Assembly (NCBI GenBank): GCA_002368805.1
Contig: DFFH01000090.1
Location: 1-13,269 of the forward strand
DNA: 13,269 bases
Source: Mageeibacillus sp. UBA3781
GTDB lineage: Bacteria; Bacillota; Clostridia; Saccharofermentanales; Saccharofermentanaceae
Direction: 5' to 3'
The notes beneath the pieces were generated by a model. It did no database searches. It was not told where the DNA came from and saw only the letters and a list, made by a program, of their open reading frames with translations. The position numbers were made by a program, and so were the translations under genes. This document shows, piece by piece, positions 5,677 to 13,265 of the stretch (its first letter is position 1; each line of letters begins with the position of its first letter).

Positions 5677-7206
5677 TCAGTAGAACATTTTCTCTGCCAC
5701 TTCTGCCATTCTTGCACCCAGTTCACTTTTACGCTGCGGGTGAAGTTCGAGAGGCGCTCCCAGATCTTTTGCCGAGACGACGGCACAGTCTTTCACATCA
5801 TTTTCTGCCGCACGCTGCTGCTCCTGAATGCTCGCCCATCCGGCAGGCTGCTCTCCCGTGACCGGATCTGTATAATCACACATCTCGACCACGATGACCG
5901 GCAGGTTCTGCTGATACAGGTCTCTCCAGAACTGTATCATCGCCCGGAACTTCTCGCCGTATCTTGACGGCGCATCCGAGTTTGCTTCTCCCTGATACCA
6001 CCATATTCCGGAGAATGTGAAGTCCTTGAGCGGACGGACGGAAGTCTTGAAAAGGGATGTCGGCACTTCCTGTCCCATCTTAAAGACCGGAACACTCGTA
6101 TCCGAGTGGACACCTTTTACCATTTTCCATTCGCCGGTAAGACTTATCTTTTCGTTTTCCGTACGGAGATAATAGGGATGCTCGGCAACAAAACCGCCTT
6201 CTCCGGTCTCGAGGATCAGCCGGACAGAGATCAGGTTTTTGCCTTTTCGGAGGATCGATCCGTCAAAAGGATACTTTCTCGGAGGATAGCGGTACTCTGT
6301 TCTTCCGACTGCTTTTCCGTTGATAAAGGTCTGATCCGCATCGATCAGATCGCCGAGATAAAGAAATGCATCTTCTCCGGGTTCCTCTAATAATTCAAAT
6401 TCCCTATAAAACCACACGATACCCGTGTGATCCGTTCCGTCCTTTTTCAGAAGCATGCCCGGTACGGTAAAGTCTGATGCTCCCTCCGGAATGGCGGAAA
6501 TATATTTTTCTTTATCCGGTTCTTCGAGTGCAGACCTCCATGCAGCGATCCCCTCATCCCGTGCTTTCAGATAACGGGGAAGCGCATCCTTCTCCATAAA
6601 CGGGTTCATCAGGTCCTCATAGTTTCCGAATTCCGAAAGAAGAGAGACATCCATCCAGGATTCGACGGTCGATCCGCCCTGGGCTCCGAGTACCAGGCCG
6701 ATCGGGATCTTTTTTTTATCGTAGATCCTTCTGGCGCAGTAAAATCCGGTCGCACTCAGTTCGCCGATCTTCCCCGGAACAGCCGGGACCCACGGGTTAT
6801 CCGGAAGCTCCGCCACCTCATCTTCCGCCATATTGTACTGCGGTGTGACGCGATACTGGCGGATATACGGATAGTCGGAATTTTTAACTTCCTCTTCTGA
6901 AACATCCAGCGTACGGGATACCGGGAGCTCCATATTCGACTGCCCGCCAAGATAGAAAACATCTCCGAAGCAGACGTCGCGGATCTCGATGTCCTCACTT
7001 CCCCTGATCGTCATGGAAAGACCGGTGCAGGCGGCATGGGGATCGATCCGGATCAGGAATTGTCCATCTTTTACATCAGACCTGTATTTCTTCCCTTCCA
7101 GGATCAGGGAAACTTCCGGCGCCTGATCTTCCTTCCCGAAGACTGCACAGATGCGGTCTCTCTGAAGAACCATACCATCTCTGAATATTCCAGCTAATTT
7201 CAACAT
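5677..7206 (-). CDS. Sialate O-acetylesterase family protein (likely cytoplasmic carbohydrate acetylesterase)
   Basis: A 509-residue SASA/DUF303 (SGNH-like) esterase that would remove O-acetyl groups from a sugar. The nucleophile S90 is in GGQSNMELPV (88-96); conserved blocks follow at GLVLGAQGGSTVESWM, and at SGIWWYQGEAN. The C-terminal DLGAPLELHPQRK carries the likely catalytic His (H489), with D481 upstream. Between about 257 and 350 there is an inserted beta-sandwich-like domain similar to the sugar-binding domain of glycosidases (FINGKAVGRTEYRYPPRKY). No signal peptide or membrane segment is visible, so it should act on imported oligosaccharides. Despite the family name, the neighbours are hexuronate genes and no sialic-acid genes, so acetylated glucuronoxylan or pectin fragments are a better guess. 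The ribosome site is weak (AGGA close to the ATG). It is divergent from the operon starting at 7396 and may share its operator. Confidence 0.88.
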   Translation of the reverse strand: MLKLAGIFRDGMVLQRDRICAVFGKEDQAPEVSLILEGKKYRSDVKDGQFLIRIDPHAACTGLSMTIRGSEDIEIRDVCFGDVFYLGGQSNMELPVSRTLDVSEEEVKNSDYPYIRQYRVTPQYNMAEDEVAELPDNPWVPAVPGKIGELSATGFYCARRIYDKKKIPIGLVLGAQGGSTVESWMDVSLLSEFGNYEDLMNPFMEKDALPRYLKARDEGIAAWRSALEEPDKEKYISAIPEGASDFTVPGMLLKKDGTDHTGIVWFYREFELLEEPGEDAFLYLGDLIDADQTFINGKAVGRTEYRYPPRKYPFDGSILRKGKNLISVRLILETGEGGFVAEHPYYLRTENEKISLTGEWKMVKGVHSDTSVPVFKMGQEVPTSLFKTSVRPLKDFTFSGIWWYQGEANSDAPSRYGEKFRAMIQFWRDLYQQNLPVIVVEMCDYTDPVTGEQPAGWASIQEQQRAAENDVKDCAVVSAKDLGAPLELHPQRKSELGARMAEVAEKMFY

Positions 7207-7261
7207 GTTTCCTAAACCCTCTCACAACCGGCATCGAAGAGCACAGCTCCCGTGCACACTA

Positions 7262-7275
7262 ATAAGTATACTTAT
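7262..7275. promoter_or_regulatory. 14-bp palindrome, candidate GntR-type operator
   Basis: ATAAGTATACTTAT is a perfect 14-bp palindrome in the 189-bp gap between the esterase gene and the uxu operon. It is flanked by a further inverted pair, CTAAT (7259-7263) and ATTAG (7278-7282). The GTATAC centre is the same as in the E. coli UxuR site (TTGGTATACCAA), and UxuR is a FadR-type GntR regulator like the one encoded at 11473. It contains a TATACT -10-like hexamer on each strand, so a bound repressor could block either direction. Operator function and partner are inferred. Confidence 0.5.
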
Positions 7276-7339
7276 AAATTAGCACACTGCCGCCCGCATT
7301 TCTATGGAATAACATGCTAATATACTAGACTTTCTCCAC

Positions 7340-7368
7340 TTGTTTTTTATTTTCTCTCCATCTAATAT
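7340..7368 (+). promoter_or_regulatory. Possible promoter of the uxu operon
   Basis: TTGTTT (7340-7345) and TAATAT (7363-7368) are 17 bp apart, with transcription starting near 7375, shortly before the first gene. The -10 match is modest (4 of 6). TATACT at 7321-7326 is an alternative -10 box without a good -35. No better promoter is seen before 8273 or 8744. Confidence 0.35.
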
Positions 7369-7395
7369 ATTGAGGAACAGGAGCATGAACGACTT

Positions 7396-8226
7396 ATGGA
7401 ACAGACCGAAAACAATTCAAACCCATCCGGACGATCCACCTCTGTTATCTCTAAACTGGGGGTCATCGTACTGCTCAGTTCATGTTTCGTGCTCGGATCT
7501 CTCCTTATCGTGACAATCGGAGTATCCTGCACAGCGCTCTATTATGCGATCAACAAACGTTTTAAAGAGAATTCCGAAACACCGGCCGCGGACTTCTTCC
7601 GCTCATATCGTGAGAATCTCCTTCAGGGGATCGTACTGACCGTTTTCCTGATCTGCTATCTCGGCGGCGCCGGTTTTTTCCTTTATTATTCCCTGTTCGG
7701 CCTAAATAAGACTCCTCCTCCGGGCTGGTGCCTGCCGGTGGCCGTATTCCTTTTGATCCCGTCTTTTTTCGTGACCATGTTTACATTCCCATATCTTGCC
7801 AGATTTAAGAACACCGTAAAAGGAACGATCTTCCACTCGTTCACATTCTCCATGATGTATCTGGGACACAACGTCATCATGTGGATCCTCTTTCTGGCAT
7901 CGATCGCTCTGGTCATCCTTTTTCCGCCGTTTGTGCTCATCGTTCCTTTCGCATGCGGATTCTTCAGCTGGAAGCTTTGCGAGCCGGACTTCAACTACGC
8001 GAGACTTCTGAAAGACAAGCGTGAACATCCGGAAAAGTACCAGTCCGAGCAGCCGCAGGATGAGGAAGATGAATACGAGGATGAAGATGAGGAAGACTTC
8101 GAGTACGACGATGATTCCGGCGAAGGCGACGAAGAATATGATGAGGACGATGAACTCGATGACGAGGACGAATATTCGGACGATGATGATGATTTAATGG
8201 TTGACGAAGACGCTTCCGAGGAATAA
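7396..8226 (+). CDS. YesL/DUF624-family membrane protein with acidic C-terminal tail
   Basis: A 276-residue integral membrane protein. The N-terminal half has the YesL (DUF624) pattern: an N-terminal hydrophobic stretch leading into VTIGVSCTALYYAINKRF (39-56), then ADFFRSYRENLLQGI (65-79), and further hydrophobic segments at about 78-101, 113-136, 150-175 and 172-191. YesL-like proteins are common beside plant-polysaccharide uptake genes in Firmicutes; their role is not established. Unusually, residues 218-276 form a tail that is about 70% Asp/Glu (41 of 59) with interspersed Tyr. It is the first gene of the apparent uxu operon, 46 bases before the next. The start at 7396 is the only in-frame ATG, but the nearest good ribosome site fits a different, out-of-frame ATG at 7385 better. 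The family call is fairly sure; the function is not. Confidence 0.75.
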   Translation: MEQTENNSNPSGRSTSVISKLGVIVLLSSCFVLGSLLIVTIGVSCTALYYAINKRFKENSETPAADFFRSYRENLLQGIVLTVFLICYLGGAGFFLYYSLFGLNKTPPPGWCLPVAVFLLIPSFFVTMFTFPYLARFKNTVKGTIFHSFTFSMMYLGHNVIMWILFLASIALVILFPPFVLIVPFACGFFSWKLCEPDFNYARLLKDKREHPEKYQSEQPQDEEDEYEDEDEEDFEYDDDSGEGDEEYDEDDELDDEDEYSDDDDDLMVDEDASEE

Positions 8227-8239
8227 AGTATTCCTGTGC

Positions 8240-8254
8240 GCTAGTATGCTAGTA
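8240..8254. repeat. Tandem GCTAGTA repeat between operon genes
   Basis: Two copies of GCTAGTA (8240-8246 and 8248-8254), one base apart, lie in the 46-base gap before the gene at 8273. Related GCTAATA/ACTAATA words occur near the palindrome upstream of the operon. No function is assigned. Confidence 0.35.
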
Positions 8255-8272
8255 AGGAAAAAGAGGTAAAAC

Positions 8273-8698
8273 ATGAGACTACTATCTGCTGTTATTGAAC
8301 CAACTGTTGCTGCTGCGGAGAATACTGCACCCATGGATAAGACCACATCTATCATCATGGCTGCCGTTATGCTCGTCGCGCTCATCGGTGCCGTGATCCT
8401 GTTTTTTATCGGGTTTAAGGGAACGATCAATGAACTCAAGAAAGATGATGGCGCGCACCGAGTCCCGAAGAAGGTCCTGATCCGCTCCACACTCTTCCTT
8501 GTCGGAGCACTCCTGTGCCTGGCAGTTACTTACTTCGCGAATAACTATAAGACTTACTACAACGGCGACTGCTCTCTTACCGAGCTGATCTTCGCCTGCC
8601 TGGTCTCCATCCTGAGCCATTTCGGATGGATCGCACTGATCCCTGTACTTCTGAATTTGTTCAGGATCAACTCTCTGAAAAGAACACGCGACAACTGA
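8273..8698 (+). CDS. Unrecognised small membrane protein (three predicted helices)
   Basis: I do not recognise this 141-residue protein. It has hydrophobic segments at about 27-48 (SIIMAAVMLVALIGAVILFF region), 71-90 and 105-130, joined by a basic/acidic linker (GTINELKKDDGAHRVPKK, 50-67) and ending in a short basic tail (SLKRTRDN). The N-terminal 20 residues are not a classical signal peptide but could be a short exposed segment. An AAGAGGT ribosome site lies about 6 bases before the ATG at 8273; a second in-frame ATG at 8333 has none. It is 46 bases after the YesL-like gene and 45 bases before uxuA with no terminator between, so it probably belongs to the same transcript. It may be a partner of the YesL-like protein, but this is only from position. 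Confidence 0.7.
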   Translation: MRLLSAVIEPTVAAAENTAPMDKTTSIIMAAVMLVALIGAVILFFIGFKGTINELKKDDGAHRVPKKVLIRSTLFLVGALLCLAVTYFANNYKTYYNGDCSLTELIFACLVSILSHFGWIALIPVLLNLFRINSLKRTRDN

Positions 8699-8743
8699 TC
8701 AGATCATTACAACATTTCAAATATAGAAAAGAGGCATGTTACT

Positions 8744-9817
8744 ATGAAAATGGTTTTCCGCTGGTGGCCGCAAGGCGACGACACAGTCACGCTTCAGCAG
8801 ATCCGTCAGATCCCCGGAGTATCCGGCGTTGCTACGATGCTCCCGCATATTCCCGCCGGTCAGGTCTGGCCGAAGGAAGACATCACCGCTCTTCGTGATG
8901 AGATCCATGCCGCCGGGCTGGAGATGGAAGTCATCGAGAGCGTCAATATCCACGAGGATATTAAAAAAGGACTGTCCACCAGAGACGAATATATCTCGAA
9001 TTACATCACCACGATGAAGAATCTTTCCGAGGCCGGAGTCAAGTGCATCTGCTATAACTTCATGCCGGTCATGGACTGGTTTCGAAGCACCCTTGAGCTC
9101 CCTCTTTCGGACGGCAGCTTCGCTATGGCCTATAACCACGATTATGCGCAGTCGCTCGATCTGGATAAGATCATCCACTCCATGATGGACGGTTCCCGCG
9201 ACATGACGCTTCCGGGATGGGAACCGGAAAGATTCCCGCAGATGGCAAAGGATATCGAGTTCTATAACAGCATCTCGGCAGAAGAATACTTCAAGAATAT
9301 CGCGTACTTCCTCGATGCGGTCATGCCGTATGCCGAGGAATATGATATTGATTTCGGTGTACATCCGGACGATCCGCCGTGGCCGCTGTTCGGCCTTAAA
9401 AAGGTCGTCTGCTCCGCAGAGTCTATCCGCAAGTACCTGTCCCTGAATAACAGTAAGAGAAACGGTCTTACACTCTGCACCGGTTCTCTGGGCGCAAATC
9501 CCGAGAACGATGTGCCGGCGATGGCCAGGGAATTTGCCTCGATGGGCAGGATCCCGTTCGTACATCTCCGCAACATCAAGCATACTACGGAGAAAGACTT
9601 CCACGAGAGTGCACATCTTTCTTCCGAGGGTGACCTGGATATGTTCGCCATCATCTCCGAGCTGCAGAAGAACGGTTTCGATGGCTATATCCGCCCGGAT
9701 CACGGACGTAAGATCTGGGATGAGACCTGCCGCCCGGGATATGGTCTTTATGACCGCGCACTGGGTGCCTGCTATCTCGAGGGACTCTGGGAAGCCGTTA
9801 AGAAAAGCCGCGGCTGA
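8744..9817 (+). CDS. uxuA: Mannonate dehydratase
   Basis: Removes water from D-mannonate to give 2-keto-3-deoxy-D-gluconate, the substrate of KdgK; cytoplasmic metal enzyme with a TIM-barrel (xylose-isomerase-like) fold. The 357 residues have the normal length for Gram-positive UxuA. Signatures: the N-terminal MKMVFRWW; H207 in FGVHPDDPPWPLFGL; C245 in LCTGSLGANPEND; H274 in FVHLRNIKH; and D319-H320 in IRPDHGRKIW. These match the metal and catalytic His/Cys/His/Asp-His set known from the Streptococcus suis enzyme. The start has an AAGAGG site with 9-base spacing. It is followed by the uxuB-like reductase after 33 bases, and together with uxaC and the eda-kdgK operon completes the route to pyruvate. 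Confidence 0.97.
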   Translation: MKMVFRWWPQGDDTVTLQQIRQIPGVSGVATMLPHIPAGQVWPKEDITALRDEIHAAGLEMEVIESVNIHEDIKKGLSTRDEYISNYITTMKNLSEAGVKCICYNFMPVMDWFRSTLELPLSDGSFAMAYNHDYAQSLDLDKIIHSMMDGSRDMTLPGWEPERFPQMAKDIEFYNSISAEEYFKNIAYFLDAVMPYAEEYDIDFGVHPDDPPWPLFGLKKVVCSAESIRKYLSLNNSKRNGLTLCTGSLGANPENDVPAMAREFASMGRIPFVHLRNIKHTTEKDFHESAHLSSEGDLDMFAIISELQKNGFDGYIRPDHGRKIWDETCRPGYGLYDRALGACYLEGLWEAVKKSRG

Positions 9818-9850
9818 TCCCGCAGGAATACTAAGTTTAGGAGACAGAAT

Positions 9851-11470
9851 ATGCAATCTCTTTCGATGACAAGAGCTGAACTAAAGAATAAAGAAGAATG
9901 GGCTGGCAGAAAGATCGTTCTTCCCCGTTTTGATATCGATACCGTAAAGACCAATACGGCAAAAGCACCTACATGGCTGCACTTCGGTGCCGGCAATATC
10001 TTCCGCGGTTTTATCGCACGTCTCTCGCAGGACCTTCTGAACCAGGGGCTTTGCGATACCGGCATCATCGCGGCGGATACTTTTGACTATGAGATCATCG
10101 ACCGGATCTACCGCCCGTACGATGACCTGACACTGATGGTCGATCTCCGTCCGGATGGAAGTACGGGATATGAGATCATCGGCAGTGTAACAGAGTCCAG
10201 AAAAGCAGATCCGTCGGATAAGGAAGAAATGAACCGTCTCTTCGAGATCGCTTCTTCTTCCTCTCTTCAGCTGATCAGCTTTACGATCACGGAGAAAGGA
10301 TATGCCCTCCGCAATATGCATGGAGACCTTCTCCCCGTAGTGGTAAGCGACATGGAAAAAGGTCCCTCTGATGCACATCATGCGATGAGCATCGTGTGTG
10401 CTCTTCTGTGGGAGCGCTTCCAGAAAGGCGCCGCTCCTCTGGCACTCGCCTCGATGGACAACTGCAGCCAGAACGGCAAGAAGCTTAAGAGCAGCATTAT
10501 CGAGATCGCGGAGGCCTGGGAAAAACGAGGCTTCGTTAACAGTGCTTTTGTAGAATATATCAGTGACAGTTCCCGCGTCTCCTTCCCGTGGAGCATGATC
10601 GATAAGATCACCCCGCGACCGGATGCTTCCGTCGAGAAGATGATCCTGGAGATGGGAATAACGGACATGAGTCCTTTTACCACATCAAAGGGCACCTTCA
10701 TCGCACCGTTTGTGAATGCGGAGGTCCCCCAGTATCTCGTCATCGAGGATTCTTTCCCGAACGGCCGTCCGCCGCTGGAAAAGGCAGGTGTTTTCATGAC
10801 CGACCGCGACACGGTAAATAAAGCCGAGAGAATGAAGGTCACCACTTGTCTGAATCCTCTGCACACCGCACTGGCGGTCTTCGGCTGCGTTCTGGGTTAT
10901 ACACGTATCTCCGAGGAGATGAAGGATCCGCAGCTGGTTTCACTGATTACGAAGATCGGTTACACCGAGGGCCTTCCCGTAGTCACCGATCCTGTCATCT
11001 TAAATCCGCGCGCTTTCCTCGCCGAAGTGATCGAGGAGCGTCTTCCGAATCCGTTCATTCCGGATGCCCCGCAGCGTATTGCTACCGATACGAGCCTGAA
11101 AGTCCCGATCCGTTTCGGCGAGACGATCAAGTCTTATATCTCCGATCCTTCGCTGGATCCTGCTGATCTTACCTATATCCCGCTGGCAATCGCCGGATGG
11201 CTGAGATATCTTCTCGGCGTCGATGATAAGGGAGAACCGATCGAGCTCAGCTCAGACCCGCTGCTTCCTTCTCTTCAGGCGCAGCTCGCATCCGTAAAAT
11301 TCGGAGAGCCGGAAAGCGTCTCCGGAAATCTGGATGTACTTCTTTCCAATACTTCCGTATTCGGATCCGACCTGGTCGCATGTGGTCTTTCCAAAAAGAT
11401 CGAAGAGTATCTATCTGAGATGATCAAGGGGCCAGGCGCTGTTAGAGAAACATTAGTAAGGAGACTGTGA
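9851..11470 (+). CDS. uxuB: Fructuronate reductase (mannitol dehydrogenase family)
   Basis: Reduces D-fructuronate to D-mannonate with NADH in the cytoplasm, linking UxaC to UxuA. It is a 539-residue long-chain polyol dehydrogenase: the nucleotide-binding turn GAGNIFRG is at 46-53 in WLHFGAGNIFRGFIA, SMDNCSQNG is at 201-209, FPWSMIDKITPRP is at 245-257, and the catalytic Lys-Asn-His set is in KVTTCLNPLHTALA (K329, N335, H338). This length is typical of the Gram-positive form. An AGGAGA site lies six bases before the chosen ATG; an in-frame Met five residues later is less well placed. It directly follows uxuA and ends 2 bases before the regulator gene. Other members of this family reduce tagaturonate or fructose; the uxuA neighbour supports fructuronate. 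Confidence 0.92.
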   Translation: MQSLSMTRAELKNKEEWAGRKIVLPRFDIDTVKTNTAKAPTWLHFGAGNIFRGFIARLSQDLLNQGLCDTGIIAADTFDYEIIDRIYRPYDDLTLMVDLRPDGSTGYEIIGSVTESRKADPSDKEEMNRLFEIASSSSLQLISFTITEKGYALRNMHGDLLPVVVSDMEKGPSDAHHAMSIVCALLWERFQKGAAPLALASMDNCSQNGKKLKSSIIEIAEAWEKRGFVNSAFVEYISDSSRVSFPWSMIDKITPRPDASVEKMILEMGITDMSPFTTSKGTFIAPFVNAEVPQYLVIEDSFPNGRPPLEKAGVFMTDRDTVNKAERMKVTTCLNPLHTALAVFGCVLGYTRISEEMKDPQLVSLITKIGYTEGLPVVTDPVILNPRAFLAEVIEERLPNPFIPDAPQRIATDTSLKVPIRFGETIKSYISDPSLDPADLTYIPLAIAGWLRYLLGVDDKGEPIELSSDPLLPSLQAQLASVKFGEPESVSGNLDVLLSNTSVFGSDLVACGLSKKIEEYLSEMIKGPGAVRETLVRRL

Positions 11471-11472
11471 CC

Positions 11473-12156
11473 ATGAATGTTCCGGCAAAGCTTCCAGGCG
11501 AAACAAACCGCGAATACGCTTTCCGCACGATATCCGACAATATTATCAGTCTGAATATCGAGCCGGGCAGCATGATCGGCGAGCAGGAGATCGCAAACGA
11601 ACTCGGTCTCTCAAGGACACCTGTTCATGAGGCTTTTCTGGAACTGTCCAAGTCGAAGATCCTGAATATCCTTCCGCAGAAGGGCTGTCTCGTCTCCATG
11701 ATCGACTCTGATCTTATCCGTGAATCGCGTTTCCTTCGTATCACCGTCGAGACCGCACTGGTCGAGGATGCCTGCGAACTGGCTAAAGAATCTGATCTTC
11801 GGGAACTGGAAGATAACCTGGCGCTTCAGGAATTCTATCTTTCCAAGGATGTAGATAAGATCCTCGCTCTCGATAACGAATTCCACAGAACGATCTACCG
11901 CATCTGTAACGCCATGCAGTGCTATTATATGGTCAGCCTCATGAGCATACACTTCGACCGTGTCAGAAGCCTGAGTCTTCACTCCGTCAAGGATCTGACC
12001 ATCGTTTCCGACCACAGGGCGATCTTCGACGCTATTAAGAAAAAGAATCCGAAGGCCGCCCGTGCTGCTTTCCAGAAGCATATGGCCCGCTTCGATCTGG
12101 ACTGGAATATCATTACCCAGGAATATAAGCAGTATATTTCCAATAGCAGCAAATGA
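11473..12156 (+). CDS. FadR-type GntR transcriptional regulator, probable hexuronate operon repressor
   Basis: A 227-residue DNA-binding regulator. The N-terminal winged helix-turn-helix (about 10-75) has the GntR pattern EPGSMIGEQEIANELGLSRTPVHEAFLEL, and the C-terminal FCD effector domain (about 84-215) carries likely metal/ligand residues D134 and H138 (LDNEFHRTIYRICN), H181 (SDHRAIFDAI) and H203 (FQKHM). UxuR and ExuR are of this subfamily and respond to hexuronate intermediates. A GTG at 11467 overlapping the uxuB stop is possible, but the AAGGAG site (11458-11463) is only 3 bases from it and 9 from the ATG at 11473, so the ATG is preferred. It sits within the operon it likely controls; the palindrome at 7262-7275 is the best candidate site. 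Its stop overlaps the next start by 4 bases (ATGA). Confidence 0.9.
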   Translation: MNVPAKLPGETNREYAFRTISDNIISLNIEPGSMIGEQEIANELGLSRTPVHEAFLELSKSKILNILPQKGCLVSMIDSDLIRESRFLRITVETALVEDACELAKESDLRELEDNLALQEFYLSKDVDKILALDNEFHRTIYRICNAMQCYYMVSLMSIHFDRVRSLSLHSVKDLTIVSDHRAIFDAIKKKNPKAARAAFQKHMARFDLDWNIITQEYKQYISNSSK

Positions 12157-13265
12157 TTGCTTTTCTGGATGAAAAAGTGGATATCTGGCAGTATCTGGCC
12201 GGCGCGAATAGACCTGTCGTGTTATACGGCACGGGAAATGGAGCGGACAAGATCCTGGACCATCTGATCGCCCGTCAAATTCCCGTATCCGGTGTATTTG
12301 CCAGCAGCGGATTCGTTCGTGACCGCTCATTTCGCGGTTTTCCCGTTGAGACATATGAAGCACTGAAAGAGCGCTTCCCCGACATGATCGTCCTTATCTG
12401 CTTCGGCACATCTCTTCCCGATGTCCTCTCTAATATCGACCGCATCGCCGGAGAATGCGAGACCTACGCTCCGGATGTACCGGTCTATGGGAATCACCTC
12501 TTTGATTCGTCTTTTTACGCTTCCCATGAGGAAGAATTGTCCACTGTCCGGGGTTTCCTCGAGGACGAGATCTCAAGAGATACTTTTGACCGGGTGATCT
12601 CCTATAAATTGACGGGCGACTATCTTTTTTTGCGCCCATGTGAGCGTCCTTCCGAGGAGATCCGGACTCTTCTTTGCGTTCCGGATGGTGCAAGATACAT
12701 AGACCTCGGTGCATATAACGGAGACACACTTCTTTTTTATACGAAGATTTTTCCGCAGATCAGGAGCGTCATCGCTGTCGAACCGGATAGAAGGAATTTC
12801 CGTAAGCTGTCCGAGACTGCACGCTCTAATTTCCCGTCTGACGTGTCCGATCCGTCTTCCCCTTCCTGTGGAAAAGCATCCGTTTCCTGCATCCGTGCAC
12901 TGGTTTCCGACCGCGACGGGACCGCTTTTGTCCCTAGAAACAGAGGCCGCGGAGTCCACGAGACCGATTCTTCCGAAAAGGGCGAGGAGCTTACTGCCGT
13001 CTCGCTTGTAACGCTGTTACAGGACCAGAAAGCAGACCTGATCAAGATGGATGTGGAGGGTAACGAGCGAAAAGCACTCGAAGGCGGCCGGGAGGTCCTC
13101 CTCCGGGACAAACCGGATCTCATAGTATCCTGCTATCATAGAAGTGAAGACCTCTTTTCTCTTCCTCTGTTTATTAAAGAGATCGTACCGGAATACAAAG
13201 TATATATGCGCCATCACCCGCATCTTCTCTGCTGGGAGACTGAGTATATCTTCACACGGCACTAA
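12153..13265 (+). CDS. FkbM-family SAM-dependent methyltransferase with N-terminal Rossmann-like domain
   Basis: A 370-residue two-part protein. Residues 20-115 look like a small nucleotide/sugar-binding Rossmann-like domain (VVLYGTGNGADKILDHL, then GFPVETYEAL), of the kind seen fused to glycan-modifying enzymes. Residues 180-365 are an FkbM-type methyltransferase: SAM motif I YIDLGAYNGDT (182-192), acidic loop AVEPD with E210, and the hallmark IKMDVEGNERKALEGG (297-312). FkbM enzymes O-methylate sugars or polyketides; the substrate here is unknown. No signal peptide or membrane helix is seen. The start lies inside the stop of the regulator gene (ATGA), with no independent ribosome site obvious, implying translational coupling. 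No terminator is seen in the four bases left after its stop. Its link to hexuronate breakdown is not understood; it may simply hitchhike. Confidence 0.88.
   Translation: MIAFLDEKVDIWQYLAGANRPVVLYGTGNGADKILDHLIARQIPVSGVFASSGFVRDRSFRGFPVETYEALKERFPDMIVLICFGTSLPDVLSNIDRIAGECETYAPDVPVYGNHLFDSSFYASHEEELSTVRGFLEDEISRDTFDRVISYKLTGDYLFLRPCERPSEEIRTLLCVPDGARYIDLGAYNGDTLLFYTKIFPQIRSVIAVEPDRRNFRKLSETARSNFPSDVSDPSSPSCGKASVSCIRALVSDRDGTAFVPRNRGRGVHETDSSEKGEELTAVSLVTLLQDQKADLIKMDVEGNERKALEGGREVLLRDKPDLIVSCYHRSEDLFSLPLFIKEIVPEYKVYMRHHPHLLCWETEYIFTRH

Noticed and set aside
8047..8226. The GAT/GAA-rich stretch as a DNA tandem repeat or expansion.
   Set aside because: The units are irregular and codons vary; the stretch is explained as coding for an acidic protein tail.
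8736..8747. A three-codon leader frame (ATG TTA CTA TGA) whose stop overlaps the uxuA start.
   Set aside because: The GAGG site is only one base from its ATG, and fits the uxuA start with normal spacing; chance is the simpler reading.
8717..9856. A 379-codon open frame on the minus strand opposite uxuA.
   Set aside because: The plus strand encodes a complete mannonate dehydratase with all active-site residues; the antisense product shows no family pattern.
11467..11472. A GTG start for the regulator overlapping the uxuB stop.
   Set aside because: The ribosome site lies only three bases from the GTG but nine from the ATG at 11473, so the ATG is preferred.
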